NCBI GenBank assembly: GCA_963715895.1
Contig: OY970284.1
Coordinates: forward strand, 496,001-560,000
Direction of reading: 5' to 3'
Length of the DNA: 64,000 nt
DNA from: JADGNZ01 sp963715895
Lineage (GTDB): Bacteria; Acidobacteriota; Thermoanaerobaculia; Gp7-AA8
Shown here: in pieces, positions 15,274-24,315 of the stretch
How positions within the stretch are numbered: position 1 is the stretch's first letter
Layout of the letters: every line of letters begins with the position of its first letter
Program-made: the position numbers and the translations under genes
Notes under the pieces: generated by a model
Told to the model about the DNA's origin: nothing
The model's input: the letters and a program-made list of their open reading frames with translations, nothing else
The model's database searches: none

Positions 15274-17295
15274 ATGAATATGCGCCGATTCCGCGTCCTT
15301 TCTCTGATCGCATCGCTCTCCATCTCCGCCTTCGCGACGCTGCCTGCTCAATCGGTCAGGAATCCTTCGCCGCCGCAGCCGGTGCCGATGCCGCCGGCGA
15401 TCGTTGCTCCGGTGGATCTCCCCTACACAGGCCCGGTGAAGCTCGAAGTCGATCTCACCAGCGTCAGGGATCGCGTGGCGCATGTGCGCGAGGAGATTCC
15501 CGTCCCGACCAACGCCAGGGAGCTGGTGCTGCTGTATCCGCAATGGATCCCGGGCAACCACTCGCCGACCGGGCCGATCTCGCGCCTGGCCGGAATCATC
15601 ACCAGCGTCGACGGGAAGCGCGTGCAGTGGATCCGCGACCAGATCAACGTGCACGCCTTCCACATTCCGCTGGGCGCGGCAGCCAGGAGCGTGTCGCTTC
15701 AGTTCGACTACCTCTCGCCCGTCAAGGCGGCGGAAGGCCGAATCGAGCGGTCCGACGTCATGCTCGACCTTCAATGGAACGAAGTGGTCATGTATCCGGC
15801 GGGATTCTTCTCGCGCGACATTCCATTCGACGTCACCCTCAACCTCCCGCAAGGCTGGAAATACGCGACGGCTTTGGAGACGGCATCGACGGCGTCGAAG
15901 GAAGGCTCCACGCTGAAGTTCAAACGGACCACCCTGAACACGCTGGTCGATTCGCCGCTTTATGCCGGCATCCACTTCAAGCAGGTCGACCTTTCGCCCT
16001 CGCCGACCGACACCGTTCGCCTGAACGTCTTCGCCGACGAAGAAAAAGATCTCGAGATCTCCGCGGACGCCCTCGAAAAGCACAAAAACCTGGCCGTCGA
16101 GGCCGACAAGCTGTTTCAGTCGCATCACTACGACCACTACGATTTCCTGCTGCTCCTCAGCAGCACCGTCGGCGGCATCGGGCTGGAGCACCATCAGTCG
16201 AGCGAGGATGGCTCGCGTCCGAACTACTTCACCGAGTGGGACCGCGGCACTCTGCGCAGCGATCTGCTGCCGCACGAATACACGCATTCGTGGAACGGCA
16301 AGTTCCGCCGTCCGGCCGACCTGTGGACTCCCAATTTCAACGTGCCCATGCGCGACGATCTGCTCTGGGTTTACGAGGGCATGACCCAGTACTGGGGAAG
16401 CGTGCTCGCGGCGCGTTCCGGAATCCGGACGCCGGAGCAGGGGCGATACGTGTTCGCGCGGCTGGCTGCCGGATTCGCCGCAAGCGCCGGCCGCGATTGG
16501 CGTCCGCTGGTCGACACCACCAACCAGCCCACGGTCTCACAACGCCGTCCGGTGAGCTGGGTAAGCTGGCAGCGTCCCGAAGACTATTACACCGAGGGGG
16601 AGTTGATCTGGCTGGACGCCGATACGAAGATCCGCGAAATCACCAATGACCGGAAATCACTCGACGACTTCGCGGCGGAGTTCTTCAGCCCCTACAACGG
16701 CAGTTTCGTGACGGACACCTACAATCTCAGCGACCTCGTCGACGTTCTGAACCGGATTGCGCCCTACGATTGGATGAAATTCCTCCAGGAGCGCGTCTAT
16801 GCGCTGCATCCTGGCGTGCCGGCGGATGGAATCACCCGAGGCGGCTACAAACTCGTTTACAGCGACAAGATGCCTTCATGGATGACCAGATCGGAAACCC
16901 CCTTTACCGGAGCCGATTTCTCGACCTCCCTCGGTTTTTCGGTGGGCGGTTCACGGGGAGGCGCGGCGGAAGCGCCGGCCGGCCGGGAATCCAATGACCT
17001 CGGCAACGTCTGGTGGAAGAGTCCGGCGTTCGACGCTGGCATCACGCCCGATATGCAGATCGTCTCGGTCAACGGAAAAGCATACACGGCAAAAGTTCTG
17101 CGCGATGCCATCGTGGAAGCCGAACGCACGAAGCAGCCGCTCGAGTTGCAGTTCCGCCGCGGAGAAGAATACAAGTCATTTTCAATCCCGTATTACGGCG
17201 GCTTGCGCGTCCCATCCCTGGAGCGCGTCGACGGCACGCCCGACCGTCTCGACGAAATCCTCGCCCCCAGCAAACGTTCGCTGCCGGCAATGTAG
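15274..17295 (+). CDS. Secreted M61-family metallopeptidase with PDZ domain
   Basis: A 673-residue protein with a signal peptide (MRRFRVLSLIASLSISAFATLPAQ). The N-terminal beta-rich domain has the family sequence YPQWIPGNHSPTGPI. The catalytic domain has LEHHQSS, the zinc motif HEYTHSWNGKFRRP (HExxH), and LLWVYEGMTQYWG with the third zinc ligand Glu. The C-terminal PDZ domain (about 560-650) contains WWKSPAFDAGITPDMQIVSVNGK. Glycyl aminopeptidases of family M61 act outside the cytoplasm; this one is probably periplasmic. ATG 15274 is chosen because it begins the signal peptide; upstream in-frame codons read the spacer. Confidence 0.92.
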   Translation: MNMRRFRVLSLIASLSISAFATLPAQSVRNPSPPQPVPMPPAIVAPVDLPYTGPVKLEVDLTSVRDRVAHVREEIPVPTNARELVLLYPQWIPGNHSPTGPISRLAGIITSVDGKRVQWIRDQINVHAFHIPLGAAARSVSLQFDYLSPVKAAEGRIERSDVMLDLQWNEVVMYPAGFFSRDIPFDVTLNLPQGWKYATALETASTASKEGSTLKFKRTTLNTLVDSPLYAGIHFKQVDLSPSPTDTVRLNVFADEEKDLEISADALEKHKNLAVEADKLFQSHHYDHYDFLLLLSSTVGGIGLEHHQSSEDGSRPNYFTEWDRGTLRSDLLPHEYTHSWNGKFRRPADLWTPNFNVPMRDDLLWVYEGMTQYWGSVLAARSGIRTPEQGRYVFARLAAGFAASAGRDWRPLVDTTNQPTVSQRRPVSWVSWQRPEDYYTEGELIWLDADTKIREITNDRKSLDDFAAEFFSPYNGSFVTDTYNLSDLVDVLNRIAPYDWMKFLQERVYALHPGVPADGITRGGYKLVYSDKMPSWMTRSETPFTGADFSTSLGFSVGGSRGGAAEAPAGRESNDLGNVWWKSPAFDAGITPDMQIVSVNGKAYTAKVLRDAIVEAERTKQPLELQFRRGEEYKSFSIPYYGGLRVPSLERVDGTPDRLDEILAPSKRSLPAM

Positions 17296-17320
17296 GCGCG
17301 GGCGTGGTCACGCCCGTGCC
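17295..17320. terminator. Hairpin after the M61 gene
   Basis: GGCGCGGGCGTG (17295-17306) and CACGCCCGTGCC (17309-17320) form a 12-bp stem with one mismatch and a 2-base spacer, beginning at the stop codon. There is no clear T-run. It lies between convergent genes. Confidence 0.5.
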
Positions 17321-17324
17321 GGAT

Positions 17325-17570
17325 TCACTCCGTCTCCGCGCCGGTGCGGGTGTGCTGGAGACCGCGGGGCTCTTGCGTCTCATGTTGACGTGCGCGACGG
17401 CCGTCATGCCGCGCGTAGAACGTCAAGCCCAGCACGAGTGCTGTTAACGCGATGACGAGAGACAGCACGTCCGCGTGTGCGCGGCCCTTCAGGGTCATAC
17501 AGGCGATGCCGGCTGCGATGTAGAAGAGGAATGTGACGCCGGCGAGCCTCACGTTTGTCGCTCGAGTCAT
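17325..17570 (-). CDS. Small two-helix membrane protein
   Basis: An 81-residue protein with two predicted membrane helices (GVTFLFYIAAGIACMTL and DVLSLVIALTALVLGLTFYA) and a charged C-terminal tail. I recognise no family. It is the last of a minus-strand run of membrane protein genes, 13 bases after the preceding stop codon, and probably belongs to that transcription unit. Confidence 0.55.
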   Translation of the reverse strand: MTRATNVRLAGVTFLFYIAAGIACMTLKGRAHADVLSLVIALTALVLGLTFYARHDGRRARQHETQEPRGLQHTRTGAETE

Positions 17571-17583
17571 CTCAACGTCCTCG

Positions 17584-18330
17584 TTATGCGGCGACTGACC
17601 GCGCCTGACGTTGCTGCACCATCGTCCCTCTTTGCAGAGATCCGACAGAAGGTTGCTTGTATCTCTTTGTAAACACGATGCGGCAAAGCCAGAAAATCGT
17701 GATCACGACGACGATGAGCACCGGGATCTCAGGGAGATGTGTGGCGCGGATTGCCGGGGTAAACAGCGTTGCGCGCAAGCCGGAGCGTTTCATCACCGGA
17801 TCGCTGGCCGTGCCGAGGAATAGGGAGCCCGAGGCGACGAACAGGGCAAGGCCCATGCGCCACACATGACGCACCAGCCGTGGTGCTCCGGTGATCCCAC
17901 CGCGGGCGAGCACGCGAATGTCGCCGGCGGCGGCAAGGGAGGCAATCGAGGCAAAGATTGAATAGAACACCACCGACCCCGTGTCCGTCCCGCGCGCTGC
18001 GAGAATCCAACCGCTCGTTCCTGCCGCAAGAGCGATGAACAGCAAGCCGAGCTCGAAGCGGCCCGACATTTTCTGCCTGCGCATGACGGTCAACGCGGCC
18101 GTTGCCACGAGATAGAAGGTGAGGACGCCGGCGAGCACATTCGACCGTTGCGCCTTGACGAACGCCATTGACGCCCCGCTGGAGGCCATCAAGAGCATCG
18201 AGATGACAAAGACGTCCCCCGTCCGTCGATGCATGCGGCCACCCTTGCGAACGACCAATGCCGCCGAGCCGGCGAAGACGGCGATGATCCCGGCGCAGAT
18301 ATGGACGATCAGAATCGGTGAATAGGTCAT
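17584..18330 (-). CDS. DUF2306-like integral membrane protein
   Basis: A 248-residue protein with about six hydrophobic helices. It begins SPILIVHICAGIIAVFAGSAALVVRKGGRMHRRTGDVFV, the pattern typical of DUF2306 and related heat-exchange-like proteins: a His in the first helix and a K-G-x-x-H-R-R-x-G-x loop. The function of the family is unknown. Its start overlaps the stop of the upstream DUF2306 gene by 4 bases (ATGA), so the two are translationally coupled. The final 25 residues are basic and cytoplasmic. Confidence 0.7.
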   Translation of the reverse strand: MTYSPILIVHICAGIIAVFAGSAALVVRKGGRMHRRTGDVFVISMLLMASSGASMAFVKAQRSNVLAGVLTFYLVATAALTVMRRQKMSGRFELGLLFIALAAGTSGWILAARGTDTGSVVFYSIFASIASLAAAGDIRVLARGGITGAPRLVRHVWRMGLALFVASGSLFLGTASDPVMKRSGLRATLFTPAIRATHLPEIPVLIVVVITIFWLCRIVFTKRYKQPSVGSLQRGTMVQQRQARSVAA

Positions 18331-19244
18331 CTCACCACTCCCGCCGATGAAGTTTTTGATGATGAGCGATGGGCGACGGCCTGTTGCCGGGTTGGAGCTC
18401 CGCCCGTCGTTGCCGATTTGATCCGGGGCAGCCAGAGGCCCATGGTGGCGGCGAGTATTCCGACGCCCATTGCCAGGGTCAGCACGAAGAGAGCGGCAGC
18501 CATGACCATGCGCCCCGGCACACCGGCGCGGTCCTGTGCGGTGAAGTACAACTCCAGGACAGCGAGCGGCAGCAGGTATTGAGCGAAGGAAAGGAACGTG
18601 ATGAATGGACCTATGAACGTCTTCGGATCAAAACCGGCCGGGCCTCTATTGACGACGAACCATAGGAACAAGCCTACCCGGAAGAACCAGACGCCGCCGA
18701 CCACGAGAAACAGGCGCAGAGCCCAGCGGCGATGGGTGTTGAACTGGCGCGCAACGGCGGTGCGCCAGGCCATGGCCGCGAAAAAGATGATCAGGAAGGC
18801 GTTGATTACGACGGCCACGTGTTGTGTGCGGTCACCGACGAGCTTGCGTCCCGACAACATCAGATAGAGAGCGCTAACACCCATGATGAAGGCGACCACG
18901 ATGTAGATCCGGCCGTTCCAGCGATGAAAAAGGGGAAAGCTGGCTCGGATCTTCGGGATGAGCTGAAGCGCTCCCATGAAAGAGATCGCGCCGGCAAACA
19001 GCAGGTGCGCGAAAAGAACGGTGTTGCCGACGGTGTTGCCGGCCTCGTATCCGTTGGCGAGTCTGCTGGTCGATGCCTGCAGATTTCCCTGCACCACCGC
19101 ACCGCCATAGACGAGCGCGATGTAACAGGCGAACATCCACTGGCCCGCGACGGCAACGACAAACCAGAACCGCGCCGCGGCGTTCAAGGTGGCAGCCGCG
19201 GCGGAATTCAATTCAATCCGATTGGTCAATTCAACGGTTGTCAT
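18327..19244 (-). CDS. DUF2306 family membrane protein
   Basis: A 305-residue protein with about seven or eight membrane helices. Family marks include FAHLLFAGAISFMGALQLIPKIRASFPLFHRWNGRIYI and the later QFNTHRRWALRLF. Conserved His and Arg residues sit at helix ends as in DUF2306. The role is unknown; the family often lies beside ABC exporters and GntR regulators, as here. It is coupled to the downstream membrane gene by an ATGA overlap, and the ABC permease stop is 43 bases upstream, so all five genes may form one unit under the GntR regulator. Confidence 0.8.
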   Translation of the reverse strand: MTTVELTNRIELNSAAAATLNAAARFWFVVAVAGQWMFACYIALVYGGAVVQGNLQASTSRLANGYEAGNTVGNTVLFAHLLFAGAISFMGALQLIPKIRASFPLFHRWNGRIYIVVAFIMGVSALYLMLSGRKLVGDRTQHVAVVINAFLIIFFAAMAWRTAVARQFNTHRRWALRLFLVVGGVWFFRVGLFLWFVVNRGPAGFDPKTFIGPFITFLSFAQYLLPLAVLELYFTAQDRAGVPGRMVMAAALFVLTLAMGVGILAATMGLWLPRIKSATTGGAPTRQQAVAHRSSSKTSSAGVVR

Positions 19245-19287
19245 TCTGATTGCCTCATTTCAGAGCCCTCTTCGTCGGTGAATCGAG

Positions 19288-20208
19288 TCAGATCGGTTCG
19301 CGGTTGCGGCGCAGCCGTACCGCGGCCGCGAGAAAGACCGCGGCGAATACCAGCCCGACCCAGAGGCCGGGCGCGCTGACAAACTTTGCGGGATCGAGTT
19401 GTGACAGCCGATTGATGTCCCCGCCGCTCTTCGGCTTGAGAGCGAACGCCTCCACCATCGCGCCGGCCACCCGGTACCCGAGCATGCGCATGAACGACGT
19501 CGTGCCGAACACGATCCGTTCGACGGCGGCGATCGCAAGCGGCGGCAAAACCGCCCAGAGAATCGGTGTGCGCCGCGCCCACGCCGAAATCAGCAGCAGC
19601 CAGCCGTAGATTGGTGCGAACCAGAGGGTATGCACGGCCAGGCCGTAAACCATGATCAACAGCCCCTGGAAGAATCGAACTTCACCCCACCAGGTGGCCG
19701 GGTCTTGACCGCTCCCGAGCAGAGCCATGGTGCCCAGCATCAGCAGGACGATCTGCACGGCAACGCTGAGCAGGTAGGCGATCAGCGGCAGCACAACGAA
19801 CGGAATGCCTGCCTTGGAGAGCACGGTCGTGCGATCGGAGACCGGCAGCGACTTCCAGAACAGGATGCTGCGATCGCGCCGCTCGCCGTAGAGCGCATCG
19901 AGGCAGTAGAAGAATGCAACGATGAACGTGGCCAGCATGATCGGAGCCGGCGCCATGCTGAAGTGCGAGGCGATCGATGCATGCCCTTTGGCCGGGTCGA
20001 GCGTCGGGAATGCCCTCATCCTCCTCGGCAGACCGATCATGCTGAGAGAGGTCGCGAACAGGACCACGGCGGCGACGACGAGCGGCGCGATGTAGATGGA
20101 TCGGTTCTCCCACAGTTCCCGCCGTACCGACCAGTACATCGGGCGTGTCACCGGCATGGGGACCGGCGCGGCCGGCTGCGCGTCTGAGAAGTCAGATTGA
20201 GTGTTCAC
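19288..20208 (-). CDS. ABC transporter permease (ABC-2 type)
   Basis: A protein of about 306 residues with six predicted helices in two groups. It opens MYWSVRRELWENRSIYIAPLVVAAVVLFATS, typical of permeases of GntR-linked exporters. The large loop after the first helix has no motif. The GTG start at 20208 overlaps the TGA of the ATPase gene (GTGA, 20205-20208), which settles the start; longer frames run backwards through the ATPase gene. Together with the ATPase it would form an exporter, possibly for lipids, antibiotics or peptides; the substrate is not evident. Confidence 0.82.
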   Translation of the reverse strand: MNTQSDFSDAQPAAPVPMPVTRPMYWSVRRELWENRSIYIAPLVVAAVVLFATSLSMIGLPRRMRAFPTLDPAKGHASIASHFSMAPAPIMLATFIVAFFYCLDALYGERRDRSILFWKSLPVSDRTTVLSKAGIPFVVLPLIAYLLSVAVQIVLLMLGTMALLGSGQDPATWWGEVRFFQGLLIMVYGLAVHTLWFAPIYGWLLLISAWARRTPILWAVLPPLAIAAVERIVFGTTSFMRMLGYRVAGAMVEAFALKPKSGGDINRLSQLDPAKFVSAPGLWVGLVFAAVFLAAAVRLRRNREPI

Positions 20209-21080
20209 GAAGCCGCTCCTTGCGCCTGATTGGCGCTGCTGCCCATCACCGCAACGAAGAGATCGGCGATGCCGGGCGTGCGCACGTCGCCGAGCGCGGC
20301 CAGTTGCTGGCGATCGACGTGGTCGAACAGCAGGATGCTGCGCCCGAACACCTGCCGCTCGTGAATCGGCCGGAGCGCCCTCGCGGCAGCGACATGCTCG
20401 GGAGTGACCATCACCTCGACGAAACGGCTCTCGAAGTCTTCCATGCTGCAAGCGAAGACGATGCGGCCATGATTGATGAACATGACGTCGGTGAGGACGT
20501 CCTGAATCTCTTCGACCTGATGCGTGGTCACGACGATCGTGCGGCTGCGGTCGAAGTAGTCGTTGAGCAGCGAGTCGTAGAACTGCTTGCGAACCAGGAT
20601 GTCGAGTCCAAGCGTCGGTTCGTCCAGCACCAGTAGCTTGGCGTCAAGGGCCATGACCAGCGCCAGGTGCAGTTGGGTCACCATGCCCTTCGACAGTTCC
20701 CTGACCTTGCTGGTTCGTTTGATCGAGGTCTTGGCCAGAAAACTCAATGCTTTGGCGCGATCGAATCGGGGATGGACGCCGGCCGCGTAATCGAGCAGTT
20801 GCGAAACACGGATCCAGCGTGGAAGGACGGCCACGTCTGCGATAAAGGCGACGTCGCGCGTGAGCTGATCGCGCTCGACCCAGGGATCGCGTCCGAGCAC
20901 CCTCAGCGCTCCCTGGTACGGAGTAAGGCCGAGGATGGCGTTGAGGGCGGTACTCTTTCCTGCTCCGTTGGGACCGATGAGGCCGAGGATGCGGCCTTCC
21001 TCGACCTGCAGATCGATTCCGTCCAGCGCGATCGTTGCTCCGAAAGACTTGCGGAGACCACGTGCTTCTATGCATGCCAT
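20205..21080 (-). CDS. ABC transporter ATP-binding protein
   Basis: A 291-residue ATPase with Walker A GPNGAGKST, a Q-loop region (NAILGLTPYQGAL), the signature replaced by VRELSKGMVTQLHLALVMALDAKLLVLDEPTLGLD (the LSKGM form of LSGGQ, common in this exporter group), Walker B LLVLDEPT and the H-loop VVTTHQVEEIQ. A C-terminal extension of about 70 residues follows the core. It couples to the overlapping permease gene. The upstream GntR regulator ends 4 bases before its ATG. Confidence 0.9.
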   Translation of the reverse strand: MACIEARGLRKSFGATIALDGIDLQVEEGRILGLIGPNGAGKSTALNAILGLTPYQGALRVLGRDPWVERDQLTRDVAFIADVAVLPRWIRVSQLLDYAAGVHPRFDRAKALSFLAKTSIKRTSKVRELSKGMVTQLHLALVMALDAKLLVLDEPTLGLDILVRKQFYDSLLNDYFDRSRTIVVTTHQVEEIQDVLTDVMFINHGRIVFACSMEDFESRFVEVMVTPEHVAAARALRPIHERQVFGRSILLFDHVDRQQLAALGDVRTPGIADLFVAVMGSSANQAQGAAS

Positions 21081-21084
21081 GGCT

Positions 21085-21480
21085 TCAGCGCTCCTCCTCG
21101 GCAGGATCCTGCGGCGGCGACGGTGGCGGTGCGGCGGCCTCCAGCAGTTCTTCCGGCGTCAGGCCGAGCCGTCGAATCGTCGCGGAGATACGAGGCCACT
21201 GTTCCGCGAGAAACTTCTGACGTTCGGCCTGCAGCAGCAGATTCCGCGCGCCGGCATTGATGAACATGCCTCGCCCCCGCTTTGTCTCGACAAGCTGCTC
21301 GTCGACCAGTTCCTGATAGGCCTTCAGAACCGTGATCGGGTTGAGCCGGTATTCGGCCGCGACGGTGCGGACGGACGGCAGCGGGTCGCCTTCGTTGAGC
21401 GCTCCGTCGAGGATCAAGGCGACGACACGGTCGCGAAGCTGGCGGTAGATCGGCTGACTGTCGTTCCATTCGCGGTCCAT
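21085..21480 (-). CDS. GntR-family (YtrA-like) transcriptional regulator
   Basis: A 131-residue protein with a GntR winged helix (QPIYRQLRDRVVALILDGALNEGDPLPSVRTVAAEYRLNP, then ITVLKAYQELVDEQLVETKRGRGMFI) followed by a short helical dimerisation tail rather than a large ligand domain. This is the YtrA type. YtrA-like proteins usually repress the ABC exporter genes that follow them, which is the arrangement here. A perfect 14-bp palindrome lies about 25 bases upstream of its start codon and is the likely autoregulatory operator. Confidence 0.88.
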   Translation of the reverse strand: MDREWNDSQPIYRQLRDRVVALILDGALNEGDPLPSVRTVAAEYRLNPITVLKAYQELVDEQLVETKRGRGMFINAGARNLLLQAERQKFLAEQWPRISATIRRLGLTPEELLEAAAPPPSPPQDPAEEER

Positions 21481-21505
21481 TTCTGAGTTCCGGATAGCTA
21501 TGTGA

Positions 21506-21519
21506 TGTAGTTAACTACA
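21506..21519. promoter_or_regulatory. Likely operator for the GntR/YtrA-like regulator
   Basis: TGTAGTTAACTACA is a perfect 14-bp palindrome just upstream of the regulator gene. GntR/YtrA-type proteins bind such dyads overlapping the promoter of their own operon. The assignment rests on position and symmetry. Confidence 0.6.
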
Positions 21520-21599
21520 ACACCTACTCACATGCAAGCTTTTTCTTTGCATCGGCTATCTGGCGGGGCGGAACTGTCCACTTTGGGGTACAGAAACGA

Positions 21600-21905
21600 T
21601 GAGACAGAAAGGACTAATTACAGCGCCCCGGAAGAGAGTGTCTAGCCGGCGGCGGACCGATTTGAGCCGGCGAAGCTGGCCTAAGGTCCGTAGCCCCGCT
21701 TCCGTCGTGCTTCCGTCGGGGGCTACGAGGTCGGTACCAAATTGCCAAGCCCGCTTCAGCGGGCGACAGGAAGCGTTATCGAGTTCCGCCCCGATGGTCA
21801 GCGGAATCTGTCGCCCGCTCAAGCGGGCTTCAAATTTTGTGTGCTCGAGAATCCCCCGACTGAAGTCGGGGGCTACTGTCCTTACGCCGGCTTCGCCGAC
21901 GAGTA
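21600..21905. repeat. Dispersed palindromic repeat cluster (copy 2)
   Basis: A 300-base spacer filled with hairpins: AGCCCGCTTCAGCGGGC (about 21750-21766), GTCGCCCGCTCAAGCGGGCTT (about 21810-21830), CCCCCGACTGAAGTCGGGGG (about 21853-21872) and GCCGGCTTCGCCGACG (about 21888-21903). The CGCCCGCT-AAGCGGG and CTGAAG-centred hairpins match the type found at 751-911. Arginine/serine-rich frames here are products of the repeats and not genes. Confidence 0.7.
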
Positions 21906-21989
21906 ACAGGGTGCCCACGATTCCAGTGAGAGGGTGAGAAATTCGGGTTTAGCGGCGCGTTCCTCGCGCCGCCGTGCGATCCGTCTGCC

Positions 21990-23876
21990 TCACGAAACCT
22001 TCACCGCTCCCCACTCCACCAGCCCACCCGGGCTTGGTGTCCAGTCGGGTCGAGTTGCCGAGGTGTCGACCGCGAGGGCCAGGAGGTGGCCGTCGAAATC
22101 CATAACGAGCCTGTCGGCGATGAGGGACGTGATCACGTCATCGAGGGTTGCAGGATCGACGGCGGTGACGGCGGCCAGCGTGCGGCGGTCGGTGGCTTCG
22201 TCGCAGGCGGCGTAGATGCGCGTGGCGACCGGCGTGAGCACGTGGTGGTCAGCCGTCCGGCAGGAGCGGCTGTCGGTGATCTCGATCGTGTCGCCGTTGC
22301 CGCGCATTTCAAGAACGGGGCGTGTGGCAGCGCTTTCATGCTGGTCACGCCAGAGGCCCAGCCAGGCCACCAGGAGTCGCTGACCAAGAGGGGGAGGCGG
22401 GGCGGGGTTCCGGTCGACGAAGTAATAGGCAAGGTCGCGCATCTCGTCAGGCGGCAGCGGATAGATATTTGCGTACGCCGGCTCGGGCTCCAGATCGAGT
22501 GCGTACGCCGAGGCGTCGCGGTGATAGGGGCTGAAACGGACGAACTGGATAGGGGTGGCGTAGACGGGCGGCGGGAGGTGAGAAATCAGCGGGAGCCAGG
22601 AGAGCAATTCGAAATACCACTCGTCGCGCTGGCCGGGAACGTCGATCAGAAAGATCCAGGAGATCTCCATCGCCAGCTCCGGGGCCCACTTGAGGAGCTG
22701 CACGTTCATCCAGGCCTTGTTGCCTTTCGCCAGGAGGCGGAGGATCTCGTCGTGAAAGCTCTCGATGCCCGGCTGGATCGAACGGACCCCGGCGCCGGAG
22801 AAGCTCTGCATATGCCGGCGCCGCAGGTTGGCTTTCGTCTCGTAGAAGATGTCGTAGCCGTGACCTTCGAGCAGCGGCAGAACGCTCTCGTGATACTGCA
22901 TGTCGATGATGTTGTCGACGACCGTGAAACGGCGTACGCCGTAGCGGGCGGCAAGGCGATGGAACTCCTCCACCGCACGCCCCGGGCTCTTGGCGCGGTA
23001 CGACATGTTGCCTCCGTTCAGTCCGCAGAAGGTGCAGTGTGACTTGGCGCCCCACCAGCAGCCGCGCGACGTCTCCACCACCACGGCCGGTACGATGGCC
23101 TCACGCAGTGGCGACCGCTCCAGGGCGGTGAAGTAGTCGTCGTAGTCCGGCGTCGGAATGTCGTCCATCGACCAAGTCGAAGCACGCGGCGGTTCCGTAT
23201 CGCGGCGCTGGGCGGTGACATGATCGATGACGCCCACCGGCGGCGTGATTCCACGCCCATGTTCGAGCAATTCGCGAACGAGCGGAACGATGATCTCGTC
23301 GGCCTCTCCGGAGACGACGTAGTCGACCCACGGAAAGGCGCGAGCAGCAGCGACGCCCATCGCCGACTCGCAATTCGTCCCACCGATCATGGTGATGATG
23401 CTGTCGTCGCGGGCGCGGATCGCGCGAAGCAAAGCCAGCGATGCCGTGTGCTGCTGGAAGGTCGATGTGCAGCCGACGATGCGGGGGTGCGCCGCGACGA
23501 TCGCGTCGGCGAGGTCGTTCGTGAATCGCTCGGCCTCGCCGCGGAGCTTTAGAAGGAGCGCGGCCGGATCGGTGTCGAGGGCAGCGGCCCGGCCTTGCGC
23601 CATTTCCAAGGCGACCTCGGCGAGATAGCCGTCGTCGACCGCGCTCATCTCGGGAAATGCCGCCGCGGCGAAGGTCCATTCGCCGATGAACAGCGTCGTA
23701 CGCGAATTCAGTACGCCGTCATACGCGTGCATACCGATCGTGGCGGCAAAGTCGAGGCTTGCGTAATGGGTTCCGACGGAGATACCGGCGCCGCGAAGCT
23801 CGGCAGTAAGTAGTCCCAGGGCGATCGAAGGGCGTTCGACCGCGGCGTACGGCATCGAAACCAGACAGACGTCCAT
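21990..23876 (-). CDS. B12-binding radical SAM enzyme of the RiPP-maturation type
   Basis: A protein of about 628 residues. An N-terminal cobalamin-binding-like domain opens MDVCLVSMPYAAVERPSIALG and has VGCTSTFQQHTASLAL. The radical SAM core has C-x7-C-x2-C in SRGCWWGAKSHCTFCGLNG, the characteristic RGCWWG form of RiPP maturation radical SAM protein 1 enzymes. A later helical segment and a C-terminal winged-helix-like region follow. Such enzymes usually C-methylate or modify ribosomal peptides. ATG 23876 begins the conserved N-terminus; the upstream GTG lacks family sequence. It is divergent from the two small GDL-family peptide genes. Confidence 0.85.
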   Translation of the reverse strand: MDVCLVSMPYAAVERPSIALGLLTAELRGAGISVGTHYASLDFAATIGMHAYDGVLNSRTTLFIGEWTFAAAAFPEMSAVDDGYLAEVALEMAQGRAAALDTDPAALLLKLRGEAERFTNDLADAIVAAHPRIVGCTSTFQQHTASLALLRAIRARDDSIITMIGGTNCESAMGVAAARAFPWVDYVVSGEADEIIVPLVRELLEHGRGITPPVGVIDHVTAQRRDTEPPRASTWSMDDIPTPDYDDYFTALERSPLREAIVPAVVVETSRGCWWGAKSHCTFCGLNGGNMSYRAKSPGRAVEEFHRLAARYGVRRFTVVDNIIDMQYHESVLPLLEGHGYDIFYETKANLRRRHMQSFSGAGVRSIQPGIESFHDEILRLLAKGNKAWMNVQLLKWAPELAMEISWIFLIDVPGQRDEWYFELLSWLPLISHLPPPVYATPIQFVRFSPYHRDASAYALDLEPEPAYANIYPLPPDEMRDLAYYFVDRNPAPPPPLGQRLLVAWLGLWRDQHESAATRPVLEMRGNGDTIEITDSRSCRTADHHVLTPVATRIYAACDEATDRRTLAAVTAVDPATLDDVITSLIADRLVMDFDGHLLALAVDTSATRPDWTPSPGGLVEWGAVKVS

Positions 23877-23981
23877 TGCCAGGTTACCAATTTGGATCTG
23901 TCTGTTGAAAGAGTCAATAACGGGGGTAGGGAAATTGCTTCCTGCCGTCACTCCTATAAGTGACGAAAGGAGGAGTACTCA

Positions 23982-24305
23982 ATGAGCGAACTTCGAATGC
24001 TTTACGGTGTCACCATCCACGATTCCATCAAACGCGGAAACCAACAGGAAATGCAGCAGCTTCTGAGTGAAGCACAAACCCAGCACGGCGACCTCAGCCA
24101 GGGCATTGCCGACCTTCAGAAGGCGTTGGGCGGCGGCGGTGGCAGCCCCATCCGTCCGCTCTACGGCGTGGTCGTCCACGACTGCATCAAACGCGGAAAC
24201 CAGGACGAGATCAAGAAACTCCTCGACGAGGCCCGGCAGGCTCACCAGCAGCAGGGAGACCTCGGCAAGGCAATCAAGGACCTGGAAAGCGCACTCGGAA
24301 AGTAA
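23982..24305 (+). CDS. Y-x10-GDL family peptide, two-repeat form (DUF1843-like)
   Basis: A 107-residue protein made of two tandem copies of one motif: MLYGVTIHDSIKRGNQQEM..HGDLSQGIADLQKAL and PLYGVVVHDCIKRGNQDEI..QGDLGKAIKDLESAL, joined by a GGGGGS linker. The Y followed ten residues later by G, the helix, and the later GDL-x-x-A-I-x-D-L fit small proteins known to accompany a dedicated radical SAM/SPASM enzyme (Y_X(10)_GDL group). It may be a substrate or precursor. One copy has a cysteine (HDCIKR). A strong AAAGGAGGAG site precedes the ATG. Confidence 0.78.
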   Translation: MSELRMLYGVTIHDSIKRGNQQEMQQLLSEAQTQHGDLSQGIADLQKALGGGGGSPIRPLYGVVVHDCIKRGNQDEIKKLLDEARQAHQQQGDLGKAIKDLESALGK

Positions 24306-24315
24306 GGAGGACGCA

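Noticed and set aside
15016..16287. 423-codon minus-strand frame opposite the M61 peptidase
   Set aside because: The peptidase has signal peptide, HEYTH motif and PDZ domain; the antisense frame is a shadow.
21600..21937. 112-codon plus-strand frame in the palindrome cluster
   Set aside because: It is made of repeat hairpins read as protein; no ribosome site or homology.
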